Numbered from the stretch's first letter, positions 18,975-27,974 are shown. The stretch is 64,000 bases of DNA from Albitalea sp966211955 (GCA_966211955.1 CBIHOF010000002.1:124001-188000), one strand, 5' to 3'. The notes: generated by a model from the sequence alone, not told the origin. Made by a program: numbers and translations.

Positions 18975-19099
18975 GGGACTGAGGGTCGGCCGCGCCGGGG
19001 TGGCGCAGCCGCGCGTGGCGTGATGCAGCCTGATGCGATGTGAGGGCAGGGAGGGCGGGCTATGCTTGCCCCCCTCACTCACTCACCCAGGGACGCGCG

Positions 19100-19474
19100 A
19101 TGCCTTCTGCCGACACCCTCGAGCGCTTCATTGCCATGGTCGAGAGCAACGACCATGCGCGCGCCTGCGAGGAGTTCTACACCGCCGGGTCCTCCATGCA
19201 GGAGAACCAGTCGCCGCCGCGCATCGGCCGCGATGCGCACGTTGCCAACGAACGCAAGGTGCTCGGTCGCGCGAAGTCGGTGACGTCGCGATGCGTGCGG
19301 CCGGTGCTGGTCAACGGCGACCATGCGGTGATCCGCTGGATCTTCCGCTTTGAATGGCTGGACGGCAGCATCACCCACATGGAAGAGCTGGCCTGGCAGC
19401 GCTGGGAGGGCGAGCGCATCGCCGAGGAGACCTTCTTCTACGACCCTGCGCAGCGCGTTCCGCGCATGCCTTGA
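19100..19474 (+). CDS. SnoaL-like/NTF2-fold protein
   Basis: A 124-residue single-domain protein of the nuclear transport factor 2 superfamily: 'ADTLERFIAMVESNDHARACEEFYTAGSSMQEN' followed by beta strands 'AVIRWIFRFEWLDGS', 'HMEELAWQRWEGERIAEETFFYDP'. Members bind or act on small hydrophobic molecules; no specific function can be assigned. Start at 19100 follows a weak AGGGA. It lies just before the histidine kinase gene with a 24-base gap, so co-transcription is possible. Confidence 0.8.
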   Translation: MPSADTLERFIAMVESNDHARACEEFYTAGSSMQENQSPPRIGRDAHVANERKVLGRAKSVTSRCVRPVLVNGDHAVIRWIFRFEWLDGSITHMEELAWQRWEGERIAEETFFYDPAQRVPRMP

Positions 19475-19498
19475 CGCCCAAGGTCCCGCTGTCGCTGC

Positions 19499-20926
19499 AT
19501 GTCCCTGCTTCCGCGCATCTCCTTCCGCCAGCTGCTGATCGTCGCCTTCCTCGGGGTGGCAGCGCTGCTGGCAGCGGCGTCGTTGAACGGCCTCATCACC
19601 ATCGAGCGGCTCTTGTCGCGAAGCCGCGAGGGCGCCGATCGCGCGATCGCGGCCACCGCGGCGGTGCAGCGGCTGACCGAGCGCAGCACCGCGATGGAAC
19701 GTGCCGCGCGGCAATACCTCGTGCTCGACGACCCATCGTTGCGCGACGCCTTCGGCCAGGCCACGCGCGATGGCGTGGCGGCGCTCGACGAGCTTCAGCG
19801 CAACGGCCTCCCGCTCGAGCGGGCGCGGGCCTGGCAGGACGTGGCGGACCGCGTCGCCCACCAGCTGGACATGCCCCGCAACGTGGCCCGCCTCGCGACC
19901 CGCTCGCTGGGCGACGCGTTTCGCGACTTGGCCGCCATCAACGCGCAAGTCGCCGAACAGGTGCAGACCGCGGCGCGCGCCCGCAACGAGACGCTGCGGC
20001 GCGACCTGGAAGAAGGGCGCCTCGCGCTCGCGCGCCAGGTGCTCGGTGCCATCGGCATCGCCTTGCTGATGGCGCTCGTCTTCAGCGTGTGGCTGTCGCG
20101 CCCGCTGCGCCGCGTGGTGCTCGCCATCGACGGCCTGGGCGCGAACCGGCTCGACCAGCCCATCGACATCGCGGGGCCCGCCGACGTGCGCCAACTGGGA
20201 CGCAGCCTCGATGACCTGCGCGCGCGCCTGGCCAAGCTCGATTCGGACAAGGCCCGCTTCTTGCGGCATGTCTCGCATGAGCTCAAGACACCGCTGGCCG
20301 CACTGCGCGAGGGCGTGTCGCTGCTCGAGGACGGCGTCGCCGGCGAGCTCAACGCCAACCAGCGCGAGGTCGCCCGCATCCTGCGGCAGAACACGCAGCT
20401 GCTGCAAAGCCAGATCCAGGACCTGCTTGACTTCAACGCGGCGGTGTTCGAGGCGCAGAACCTCGCACGCAAGCGGGTGGAGCTGCGCGCGCTGCTGCAA
20501 CGCGTGGTCGACGACCAGCGGCTGCAGGTGCAGGCCCGGCAGCTCGATGTGCGCATCGACGGCGGCCCGGCCTGGACCGAGGCCGATCCCGACAAGCTCG
20601 CGACGGCCATTGGTAACCTCTTGTCCAACGCCATCCGGTTCAGCCCGGTGGGCGGTACGATCAAGTGCAGCGTTTCGGAGCACGGCCGCGAGCACTGGAT
20701 CGAGATCGCCGATTCAGGGCCCGGGGTGGCGGATGCCGATCGCAACCGTGTCTTCGAGCCGTTCTACCGAGGGGAGCGACAGCCGAAGAACGCCGCGCGC
20801 GGCAGCGGCATCGGGCTGTCCATCGTCCATGAATACATCGCCGCCCATGGCGGTCGCATCTCGCTGCTGGGCGACGGGCCCGGCGCTACCTTTCGAATTG
20901 AATTGCCTCATTCCGATGTCCATTGA
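19499..20926 (+). CDS. glrK: Membrane sensor histidine kinase, GlrK/QseE type
   Basis: 475 residues: an N-terminal membrane helix (about 8-32), a helical periplasmic sensor to about 175, a second helix (about 180-200, 'IGIALLMALVFSVWL'), HAMP, the HisKA box 'FLRHVSHELKTPLAALREG' with the phospho-accepting His, and a HATPase domain with N box 'AIGNLLSNAIRFSP', G1 'DSGPGV' and G2 'GSGIGLSIV'. Gene order kinase - lipoprotein - sigma-54 regulator is that of glrK-qseG-glrR (qseEGF), which in enterobacteria responds to envelope cues. It probably phosphorylates the regulator two genes down. Confidence 0.9.
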   Translation: MSLLPRISFRQLLIVAFLGVAALLAAASLNGLITIERLLSRSREGADRAIAATAAVQRLTERSTAMERAARQYLVLDDPSLRDAFGQATRDGVAALDELQRNGLPLERARAWQDVADRVAHQLDMPRNVARLATRSLGDAFRDLAAINAQVAEQVQTAARARNETLRRDLEEGRLALARQVLGAIGIALLMALVFSVWLSRPLRRVVLAIDGLGANRLDQPIDIAGPADVRQLGRSLDDLRARLAKLDSDKARFLRHVSHELKTPLAALREGVSLLEDGVAGELNANQREVARILRQNTQLLQSQIQDLLDFNAAVFEAQNLARKRVELRALLQRVVDDQRLQVQARQLDVRIDGGPAWTEADPDKLATAIGNLLSNAIRFSPVGGTIKCSVSEHGREHWIEIADSGPGVADADRNRVFEPFYRGERQPKNAARGSGIGLSIVHEYIAAHGGRISLLGDGPGATFRIELPHSDVH

Positions 20927-21551
20927 ATCGTTCGCGCGACGCTGCAGTGCCTGGCTGGCGGTGTGCCTGCTGTCTGCCTGCGTGCCGTTCGCCCCGCGCA
21001 AGGAACCCGCGCCCGTGCCCGTGGAGGCGGCCGCCTCTGCGCCGGAGCCTGCGGCCTCGGCACCGCCCGTGCCCGCGGCCACCGCGGCCACCGCGGCCGA
21101 CATGGCCGCCCGCGACATGCTGGTCTTCAACGACCGCGCACGGCAGATGCCCGCGGCAGACCTGGCACGCGAGATCGGTGCCCGCAACCCCGACCCGAGC
21201 AACCCTCGCGCAATGCTCGAGCTCGCCATTCTCCTGGGCTACACCAAGACCAACGGCGACGTCGGGCGCGCGCTCGCGCTCGTGGATGCCCTCGTGCGTC
21301 AGGCCTCGCCGGAGGCCGCGCCCTACCAGCCGCTCGCGCGGTTGCTGCAGATGCGCTACCTCGACCAGCGACGGCTGGAGGAGCAGCTCGAAAAGCAGAA
21401 CGCGCAGGCCCGCGACAGCCAGCGTCGCATCGACCAGCTCAACGAGAAGCTCGAGGCGCTCAAGGCCATCGAGCGCAGCCTGTCGACGAGGCCCGCGGCG
21501 AGCGGTGGTGCGCCAGCGTCGGCGCCGCCGCCGAAGGCCGGCGCGCAATGA
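20916..21551 (+). CDS. qseG: QseG-like outer-membrane lipoprotein
   Basis: A 211-residue lipoprotein: signal with lipobox 'LLSAC' (Cys near residue 22), then a Pro/Ala-rich tether and a helical domain ('MLVFNDRARQMPAADLAREIGA', 'RAMLELAILLGYT') ending in a coiled coil ('RRLEEQLEKQNAQARDSQRR'). Position between kinase and regulator genes and the overall plan match QseG/YfhG, which in E. coli contacts the QseE (GlrK) kinase. It overlaps the end of the kinase gene by 11 bases, so it is translationally coupled. Sequence identity to QseG is probably low; the assignment rests mainly on context. Confidence 0.75.
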   Translation: MSIESFARRCSAWLAVCLLSACVPFAPRKEPAPVPVEAAASAPEPAASAPPVPAATAATAADMAARDMLVFNDRARQMPAADLAREIGARNPDPSNPRAMLELAILLGYTKTNGDVGRALALVDALVRQASPEAAPYQPLARLLQMRYLDQRRLEEQLEKQNAQARDSQRRIDQLNEKLEALKAIERSLSTRPAASGGAPASAPPPKAGAQ

Positions 21552-21564
21552 CGGGCAACTCGCG

Positions 21565-22938
21565 GTGAAGGAGCACATCCTCGTCGTCGACGACGACCCG
21601 GACCTGCTGCAGCTGCTGTCCATGCGGCTGTCGGCGGCCGGCTACCGGGTGACGGCGGTGGCATCCCCCGAGGCGGCGCTCGCGCAGGTCGACGTCGAGC
21701 GTCCGCAGGTGGTGCTGAGCGATGTGCAACTGCCCGGGCGTGACGGCATCGCGCTCTTCGATGAAATCCGCGTGCGGCATCCGTCGCTGCCGGTCATCCT
21801 GCTGACCGCGCACGGCAGCATTCCCGACGCGGTCGAGGCGACATCGCGCGGCGTCTTCAGCTACCTCACCAAGCCCTTCGACGGCAAGGCGGTGCTCGAC
21901 AAGATCGCGCAGGCGATTGCCCTGTCCACGCCCGCGAGTGACGGTGACGTGACGGGCCAGGAGTGGCGCTCGGAGATCGTGAGCCGGTCGAGCCGCATGA
22001 GCGAGCTGCTCAACGAAGCGCGTCTGGTCGCGCGCTCGGATGCGAGCGTGCTGCTGCGTGGCGAGAGCGGCAGTGGCAAGGAGCTGCTCGCCAAGGCGAT
22101 CCATCGCGCGAGTGCACGCGCATCGCGCGCGTTCGTGGCAGTGAACTGCGGCGCGATTCCTGAAGCGCTGCTCGAATCGGAACTCTTCGGCCACGTGAAG
22201 GGCGCGTTCACCGGCGCCCTGGCCAACCGGCGTGGCCTGTTCCAGGCGGCCGACGGGGGCACGCTCTTCCTCGACGAGATCGGCGACATGCCGCCCGCCT
22301 TGCAGGTGAAGCTGCTGCGTGTGCTGCAAGAGCGCTCGGTGCGGCCGGTGGGCGCGAGCGAATCGATTCCGATCGACGTGCGCGTCATCTCCGCCACGCA
22401 CCGCGACCTCGACAGCGCGATGGCCGACGGGCAATTTCGCGAAGACCTCTACTACCGGCTCAACGTGGTCACGCTCACGCTGCCCACGCTCGGCGAACGG
22501 CGCGAGGACATTGCGCTGTTGGCCAACCATTTCCTCGCGAAGTTCGCGGCCAAGTACGCCAAGCGCCTCAACGGCTTCGCGCCCGACGCGCTCAAGGCGT
22601 TGACCATGGCCTCGTGGCCCGGCAACGTGCGCCAGCTCAACAACGTGGCCGAGCAGGTGTGCGCACTGGCCACCACGCCCATCGTGCCGCTGAGCCTGGT
22701 GCAACGTGCGCTGCGCGTGCCGGGTGTCGAGGTGCTGACGCTCGCGCAGGCCCGGCAGCGCTTCGAGCGCGATTACCTCGTCGGGCTGCTCAAGCTCTCC
22801 GATGGCAACGTCGCCGATGCGGCTCGATTGGCCGATCGCAACCGGACGGAGTTCTATCGGTTGCTGCAGAAGCATGGCCTGACGCCGGGGCAGTTTCGGT
22901 CAGATTTCACGGTTTCCGAGCCGCCTGTCGCCGACTAG
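21565..22938 (+). CDS. glrR: Sigma-54-dependent response regulator, GlrR/QseF type
   Basis: 457 residues in three parts. The receiver (1-120) has 'LVVDDDPDLL', the phospho-acceptor Asp in 'VVLSDVQLPG' and 'LTKPF'. The AAA+ domain has Walker A 'GESGSGKE', the sigma-54 contact loop 'GAFTGA', 'GGTLFLDEIGDM' and 'WPGNVRQLNN'. A Fis-type helix-turn-helix ('GNVADAARLADRNRTEFYRLLQKHGL') closes it; the 'RTEFYRLL' helix is typical of GlrR. The likely start is GTG 21565, 14 bases after the qseG stop. It should act from upstream sites with RpoN; two candidate sites lie at and just after its own stop codon, facing opgG. Confidence 0.92.
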   Translation: MKEHILVVDDDPDLLQLLSMRLSAAGYRVTAVASPEAALAQVDVERPQVVLSDVQLPGRDGIALFDEIRVRHPSLPVILLTAHGSIPDAVEATSRGVFSYLTKPFDGKAVLDKIAQAIALSTPASDGDVTGQEWRSEIVSRSSRMSELLNEARLVARSDASVLLRGESGSGKELLAKAIHRASARASRAFVAVNCGAIPEALLESELFGHVKGAFTGALANRRGLFQAADGGTLFLDEIGDMPPALQVKLLRVLQERSVRPVGASESIPIDVRVISATHRDLDSAMADGQFREDLYYRLNVVTLTLPTLGERREDIALLANHFLAKFAAKYAKRLNGFAPDALKALTMASWPGNVRQLNNVAEQVCALATTPIVPLSLVQRALRVPGVEVLTLAQARQRFERDYLVGLLKLSDGNVADAARLADRNRTEFYRLLQKHGLTPGQFRSDFTVSEPPVAD

Positions 22939-22943
22939 CGACA
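22926..22943 (+). promoter_or_regulatory. Exact TGTC-N10-GACA site (GlrR upstream activator site)
   Basis: TGTC at 22926-22929 and GACA at 22940-22943 with exactly ten bases between matches the GlrR/QseF recognition sequence known from enterobacterial glmY. It overlaps the glrR stop codon and lies about 165 bp upstream of the sigma-54 promoter of opgG. Confidence 0.65.
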
Positions 22944-22991
22944 ACAGAAAGTCCTTGCTTATCAAGGACTTGCGTATGACGCACTGCAGCA

Positions 22992-23009
22992 TGTCGCCAT
23001 TCGGCGACG
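22992..23009 (+). promoter_or_regulatory. Near-match TGTC-N10-GACG site, second GlrR candidate
   Basis: TGTC at 22992-22995 and GACG at 23006-23009 with a ten-base spacer, one mismatch from TGTC-N10-GACA. Its centre is 66 bp from the first site, close to a whole number of helical turns, as expected for tandem enhancer sites. The inner GTCGCC..GGCGAC arms make it strongly palindromic. Confidence 0.55.
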
Positions 23010-23074
23010 CTTTGACGCACTTCCCCTCGTGAAAACCCTCGCCCGCAGCGCGACAGGAGCTGCTCGGCCGTTCC

Positions 23075-23100
23075 AAGTCCTTGTCACGGCAGGACTTTTT
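23075..23100 (+). terminator. Rho-independent terminator after glrR
   Basis: Stem AAGTCCT / AGGACTT with a 9-base loop runs into TTTTT. A second related hairpin, AAGTCCTTG / CAAGGACTT at 22949-22971, has no T-tract. Together they should end the glrK-qseG-glrR transcript before the opgG promoter. Confidence 0.75.
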
Positions 23101-23105
23101 CTCAC

Positions 23106-23121
23106 TGGCACGGACCTCGCA
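23106..23121 (+). promoter_or_regulatory. Sigma-54 (RpoN) promoter for opgGH
   Basis: TGGCACGGACCTCGCA matches the consensus TGGCACG-N4-TTGCW with one mismatch (TCGC for TTGC). The invariant GG (23107-23108) and GC (23119-23120) are ten bases apart, the required -24/-12 spacing. It lies right after the glrR terminator and about 65 bases before the opgG start. Confidence 0.72.
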
Positions 23122-23186
23122 ATGGAGAGGGCTGGCGGCCTGCCGGTCGCCTCGCCATCCATTGCATTCAGAGGGGTTCCGTCATC

Positions 23187-24734
23187 TTGTCTGCGCCGTC
23201 GTCGACGCTTGCCTTTGCTCGCGCCCCACTGCCACGCTGCTTGCGCCGTGCGCTGGCCTTGCTTGCCCTCGCGGCACCGCTGCTGGCGCAAGCATTCGGC
23301 TTCGATGACGTCGCCGCGCGGGCCAGGGCCGAATCGCAAGCGCCCTACCGTGCGCCCGCCGTCACCGCGCCGGCGGAACTGAAGGCGCTCAGCTACGACC
23401 AGTACCGCGACATCCGCTTCAAGCCCGAGCGCGCGCTCGGGCGCCAGGACGGCCTGCCCTTCGAGCTGATGTTCTTCCACATCGGCAAGTTCCAGACGCT
23501 GCCCGTGAGCATCAACGAGATCGGGCCGACTGGCGTGCGCCACATCGGCTTCGACCCGCGCGACTACGACTACGGCAAGAACAAGCTCGACACCGGCCGC
23601 TGGCCTGATCTTGGCCACGCCGGCTTCCGCGTGCACTACGCGCTCAACGCGCCCGGCTACAAGGACGAGCTCGCCGTGTTCCTCGGGGCGAGCTACTTCC
23701 GTGCGCTCGGCGCGGGTCAGCGCTACGGCTTGTCGGCACGTGGCCTTGCGATCGATACCGTGGGCGGCAAGGGCGAAGAGTTCCCTCGGTTCAAGGAGTT
23801 CTGGATCGAGCGGCCCGCGGCCAATGCGACTGCGCTCACGATCTATGCGCTGCTCGACTCGCCGCGTGCGGCTGGCGCCTATCGCTTCGTGCTGCATCCG
23901 GGCACTCAGACTGCAGTCGATGTCACCGCGCGGCTGTACCTGCGCGAAGGTGTCGCCACGCTCGGCATCGCGCCGCTCACGAGCATGTTCCAGCATGGCG
24001 AGAACAGCCCGCGAAGCGATGAATTCCGCCCCGAGGTGCATGACTCCGACGGGCTGATGATCCAGGGCGGCGATGGCGAATGGCTGTGGCGCCCGCTCGT
24101 GAACCCCGGTCGCGCACAGGTGTCGTCGTTCACCGTGCACGACGTCAAGGGCTTCGGCCTGATGCAGCGCGACCGGTCTTTCGCGAACTACGAAGACCTG
24201 GAAGCGCGCTACGAGCGCCGGCCGAGCGCCTGGGTGGTGCCGCAAGGCGACTGGGGCGCCGGTCGCGTCGAGATGCTGCAGTTGCCCACGCCCGACGAGA
24301 CCAACGACAACATCGTTGCCTACTGGACGCCCGAGCGCCTGCCTGCACCGGGCCAGCCGCTCGAGTTGTCGTGGCGCGTGCTCTGGCAGGGCGATGCACA
24401 GGCACACCCACCCAACGGCTGGACGGTGCAGTCGCGGCTCGGCCGCGGCTTCAAGCAGCTCGGCCCCGACGAGTTCCAGTACGTCGTCGACTTCGCCGGC
24501 CCCGCGCTCGATGCGCTCGGCGCCGATGCACGCGTCGAGGCCGTTGCCACGGCCGTCGCCAACGCGCGGCTCATCGAACAGAACGCCTACCCCAACGAAG
24601 CCCGCGGTGGCTACCGCATGACGCTGCACGTCAAGCGCATCGACCGCAGCAAGCCGGTGGAGTTGCGCGCCTTTCTTCAACACGGCTCTCACGCATTGAC
24701 GGAAACATGGACCACGCTGATTCCATCCGATTGA
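23187..24734 (+). CDS. opgG: Periplasmic glucan biosynthesis protein OpgG (MdoG)
   Basis: A 515-residue exported protein needed to make osmoregulated periplasmic glucans. The signal peptide ends near 'LLAQA' and is followed by the mature start 'FGFDDVAARARA'. Family motifs: 'YDQYRDIRFKPERALG', 'FFHIGKFQTLPV', 'FLGASYFRALGAGQRYGLSARGLAIDT', 'EEFPRFKEFWIERP', 'SMFQHGEN' and 'VVPQGDWGAGRVEMLQLPTPDETNDNIVAYW'. Length equals E. coli MdoG. The only suitable start is TTG at 23187 with GAGGGG upstream. It overlaps opgH by 28 bases. A sigma-54 promoter and GlrR-type sites precede it. Confidence 0.95.
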   Translation: MSAPSSTLAFARAPLPRCLRRALALLALAAPLLAQAFGFDDVAARARAESQAPYRAPAVTAPAELKALSYDQYRDIRFKPERALGRQDGLPFELMFFHIGKFQTLPVSINEIGPTGVRHIGFDPRDYDYGKNKLDTGRWPDLGHAGFRVHYALNAPGYKDELAVFLGASYFRALGAGQRYGLSARGLAIDTVGGKGEEFPRFKEFWIERPAANATALTIYALLDSPRAAGAYRFVLHPGTQTAVDVTARLYLREGVATLGIAPLTSMFQHGENSPRSDEFRPEVHDSDGLMIQGGDGEWLWRPLVNPGRAQVSSFTVHDVKGFGLMQRDRSFANYEDLEARYERRPSAWVVPQGDWGAGRVEMLQLPTPDETNDNIVAYWTPERLPAPGQPLELSWRVLWQGDAQAHPPNGWTVQSRLGRGFKQLGPDEFQYVVDFAGPALDALGADARVEAVATAVANARLIEQNAYPNEARGGYRMTLHVKRIDRSKPVELRAFLQHGSHALTETWTTLIPSD

Positions 24735-26944
24735 GCCGGCCTGCCGGCAACCGCAGACGCACTCGTGCCGGGCTTGCCGCCTCGCATGCGCCATCGACGC
24801 CGCGCGCGAGCGCGCCGCCCATCCACCGCGGCTCGATGGTGCCGGTGCCGTGGGTCGGGTTCTTGGGCAGCCTGGCGGCGGCATTGACCGGGCGCAGTGC
24901 GGCGACGCCGGACGTGTCCGTGCAGCCTCCTCAGGCCTGGGAAGCGGCCGCCTCTGCGCGCCGCCGCGTGTTGCTCGCGCTCACGCTGCTGAGCGCATCG
25001 GGCGCGGCCGCATTGCTCTGGCATGCACAGCCGATCGGCGATGCGCCAGTGCTGCGCATCGCGCAGATCGCCCTCTATGCCTTGCTGTTCGGTTGGGTGT
25101 CGGCCGGCTTCATCACCGCGATGATGGGTTTCGTCGTGCAACTGCGTGGCGACAGGCACAGCCTGCGCGCGGCCGACGTGCGCCACCAGGCCATCTGCGC
25201 TTCGGCGCGCACGGCGGTCATCATGCCGATCTGCAACGAGCAGGTGTCGGCGGTGTTCGCCAACCTGAGCGCGACGCTCGAATCGCTTGCCTCGACGGGC
25301 GCATCGCGGCTCTTCGATCTCTTCATCCTTTCCGACTCCAGCGACCCCGCCGTGCGTGCCGAGGAGCTCGCCGCCTGGGCGCAGCTGCGCGCCACGCTTG
25401 GCGACGGGGCGCGCATCCACTACCGCTGGCGCCAGCGCCGCACCCGGCGCAAGGCCGGCAACGTGGCCGACTTCTGCCGGCGCTGGGGCCGCGACTATCG
25501 CTACATGGTGGTGCTCGATGCCGACAGCGTGATGAGCGGCGATGCCCTCGTGACGCTCGTGCGCCTGATGGAAGCCAACCCCACCGCCGGCATCGTGCAG
25601 ACCGCGCCCGCGGCCTGCGGGCTGTCGACGCTGCATGCGCGAGCCCAGCAGTTCGCCGGCCGCGTCACGGGGCGGCTCTTCACTGCCGGCATGCAGTACT
25701 GGCAGCTCGGGGAATCGCACTACTGGGGCCACAACGCCATCATCCGCGTCGAGCCCTTCATGAAGCATTGCGCACTCGCACCGCTGCCCGGCAAGGGCGG
25801 CCTGAGCGGCGACATCATGTCGCACGATTTCGTCGAGGCGGCACTCATGCGCCGTGCCGGCTACCGCGTGTGGCTCGTGTCCGACCTCGAAGGCAGCTAC
25901 GAGCAGCAGCCGCCCAATTTGCTCGAAGAGCTTCGGCGCGACCGCCGCTGGTGCCAGGGCAACCTGCAGAACGCGAGACTCATCGCCGAGCCGGGCCTGC
26001 ATGGCGTGCATCGCGCGATGCTTGCGACCGGCGCGATGGCGTACCTGTCGGCGCCGTTGTGGCTGGCCTTCGTGATGCTCGGTGCGGCGACATGGTTCTC
26101 GACGGGCCGCGTTGCGATGGGCCTCGACGGCGCAATGCCGGTGGAGATGGTGGCGCTGTGGTCATGCACCTTCGCGATGCTCGTGCTGCCGCGCCTGCTG
26201 GGCGTCGTTGCGCTGCTGCTGAACGGCCAAGCCAGGACGTATGGCGGCGGCTGGGCCCTGCTGAAGGGTGCCGTGCTCGAAGGCGTGTTGTCGGCATTGC
26301 AGGCGCCGGTGCGCATGGTGGCGCACAGCATCTTCGTGGTGGTGGCGCTCACCGGCATCAAGCTCGATTGGAAATCGCCCCCGCGCGAAGCGCAGGCCGT
26401 GACGTGGAAGGACGCGTCGGTTCCTTTCGCGCCCGTGTTCGTCGCCGTGGCCGCAGCGCTTGCCGCGACGCTCGCCATCGACGCGTCGCTCGCGATGTGG
26501 CTGTTGCCGGTCGCATTGCCGCTGCTGCTCGCCATCCCGCTCGCCGTGGCCACCAGCAAGCCGGCGCTTGGCGAATTCATTCGCGATGATGCGAAGCTCC
26601 TGACGATTCCCGAAGAGACGCAGCCGCCTGCCGTGCTGCGCGCCGCCTGGAGCCTCGCGAGCCAGCCATCGCGGCCCACGCGATTGCCGGAAGTGCTCAG
26701 CAACCCCGCGCTGTTCGAGGTGGTGCACCAATCCATGGGCTCGCGCCAGACCGCCCATGGCGATCGTGGCCTCGCCCGGCTCGGCCTGCTCGATCGCGTG
26801 ATGGTGGAGCAGGACCTGCACGCCATGACGCCGCGCGAGTGCATGTGGATGCTGAGCGAGCCGCAGCAGATCAGCCGCTTGCGCGACCGCCTCGCGTCGA
26901 ACACGGCGGTGAACGCATCAAGCTTCGCGCGAAGCCTGCACTAA
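24707..26944 (+). CDS. opgH: Glucans biosynthesis glucosyltransferase OpgH (MdoH)
   Basis: A 745-residue inner-membrane GT2 glucosyltransferase that builds the beta-glucan backbone from UDP-glucose. Two N-terminal helices (about 85-140) precede the catalytic domain with 'TAVIMPICNEQ', 'LFILSDSSDP', 'RRKAGNVADFCRRWG', the 'VVLDADSVMSG' DxD site, 'SHDFVEAALMRRAGY' and 'ELRRDRRWCQGNLQN' (RRW motif). Several helices follow, then a cytosolic tail. It is about 100 residues shorter than the E. coli protein, mainly at the N-terminus. ATG 24707 lies inside the end of opgG with GGAA ahead, so synthesis is coupled. Confidence 0.95.
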   Translation: MDHADSIRLSRPAGNRRRTRAGLAASHAPSTPRASAPPIHRGSMVPVPWVGFLGSLAAALTGRSAATPDVSVQPPQAWEAAASARRRVLLALTLLSASGAAALLWHAQPIGDAPVLRIAQIALYALLFGWVSAGFITAMMGFVVQLRGDRHSLRAADVRHQAICASARTAVIMPICNEQVSAVFANLSATLESLASTGASRLFDLFILSDSSDPAVRAEELAAWAQLRATLGDGARIHYRWRQRRTRRKAGNVADFCRRWGRDYRYMVVLDADSVMSGDALVTLVRLMEANPTAGIVQTAPAACGLSTLHARAQQFAGRVTGRLFTAGMQYWQLGESHYWGHNAIIRVEPFMKHCALAPLPGKGGLSGDIMSHDFVEAALMRRAGYRVWLVSDLEGSYEQQPPNLLEELRRDRRWCQGNLQNARLIAEPGLHGVHRAMLATGAMAYLSAPLWLAFVMLGAATWFSTGRVAMGLDGAMPVEMVALWSCTFAMLVLPRLLGVVALLLNGQARTYGGGWALLKGAVLEGVLSALQAPVRMVAHSIFVVVALTGIKLDWKSPPREAQAVTWKDASVPFAPVFVAVAAALAATLAIDASLAMWLLPVALPLLLAIPLAVATSKPALGEFIRDDAKLLTIPEETQPPAVLRAAWSLASQPSRPTRLPEVLSNPALFEVVHQSMGSRQTAHGDRGLARLGLLDRVMVEQDLHAMTPRECMWMLSEPQQISRLRDRLASNTAVNASSFARSLH

Positions 26945-26946
26945 GG

Positions 26947-27810
26947 CTAGCGATCGGCAACCGCGACATGCGGTGACTCGGACGTGAAGTGGCAGGTGCA
27001 ATCACCCTGCGCCAGCCATCCGACGCGGTGAAGCCCGTTGCGGACGCACACCCATGTCCATCGGGCCAGAACCTGCACAGTGGGACCGTGAAAACCGCCA
27101 AACAGCAGGCTGGGTGACAGGTTGCGGACCTCATGCCACCAGCCGGCGGGGATGTGAAGCACATCGCCCGGGCCGACGTCGACGCTGAAGAAACCGCTGG
27201 CGGTAGTGCCCTGCGTGGACGCGAGCGTGTCGAGTTCCGTATCGGCGAGGACGGCCCAAGCATCGTATTTGGCGGCGACCCGGCCCAGGCGTTGGACGGT
27301 TCCGGGCCGGGCGAAGCGCCAGCGCTTGTGCCCGATGACCTGCACGGCGATGTTGTCGAGGTAGTCGAAGTGCAGACCCGTGCGTGAGCCGGCGGGACCG
27401 ATCCAGCTTCGCAAGGACTGCAGGTGCCGACGTGGAATCAGTGGCGCGTAGTGCAGGTCCTGTCGCAGCTGCGGCGCCGCCGCAAGCAGGTCGAACTCCT
27501 TGAGATATGGCGTGTCATCAGGTCGCTGGGCGGCATCGCCCAGCGATTGCAGGTAGCGCCGAAGCGTGGAGCTTATGAGGCGTGTGGCACCTTGTTCGCG
27601 GTTGCCTGACACGAGTTGCAGCGGCTGGTCGGCCACCTTTGCGGCGAGTTGCGCGAAGCTCCACTGGCGCACTGCTGGCCACTGCGCTGCGAGAGCCCGG
27701 AAGACGACGGGTGTGGAGAGCTGACTCAGCGCGTTGGCGCTCGCAAAGGTCTTCTCGGGAAGCGACGGGAAGGCGACGTCGGTCACGGTTGTCGCGGCGT
27801 TGGATTGCAT
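26947..27810 (-). CDS. JmjC/cupin-like 2-oxoglutarate oxygenase-type protein
   Basis: About 287 residues of the cupin_8/JmjC (FIH-like) family. The N-terminal strap 'PVVFRALAAQWPAVRQWSFAQLA' is typical, followed by the iron-binding HxD in 'TGLHFDYLDNIAVQVIGHKRWRFA' and the distal histidine in 'VGPGDVLHIPAGWWHEVRNL'. Known relatives hydroxylate protein or small-molecule substrates using Fe(II) and 2-oxoglutarate. The start is uncertain: ATG 27810 is used here, but TTG 27891 gives 27 more residues. It is convergent with opgH, two bases apart, so a link to glucan synthesis is not implied. Confidence 0.85.
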   Translation of the reverse strand: MQSNAATTVTDVAFPSLPEKTFASANALSQLSTPVVFRALAAQWPAVRQWSFAQLAAKVADQPLQLVSGNREQGATRLISSTLRRYLQSLGDAAQRPDDTPYLKEFDLLAAAPQLRQDLHYAPLIPRRHLQSLRSWIGPAGSRTGLHFDYLDNIAVQVIGHKRWRFARPGTVQRLGRVAAKYDAWAVLADTELDTLASTQGTTASGFFSVDVGPGDVLHIPAGWWHEVRNLSPSLLFGGFHGPTVQVLARWTWVCVRNGLHRVGWLAQGDCTCHFTSESPHVAVADR

Positions 27811-27974
27811 CAGGTCGACGGTGCCGGGCGCACGGTGCAAGACAGGAAAGGGTGCGCAGCTTGATGCCGAACCATGACGAGCCTGTGTCAACCAGGTCCA
27901 TGGAGGCGGGGAGTCATGGCGCTGTCACCTGAGCTGATTCAAATGCGCGTTGTTCAATCCGCCCCGCAGGTTCC

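Noticed and set aside
22949..22971. Terminator directly after glrR (AAGTCCTTG hairpin)
   Set aside because: No T-tract follows; the later hairpin at 23075-23100 with TTTTT is the better terminator.
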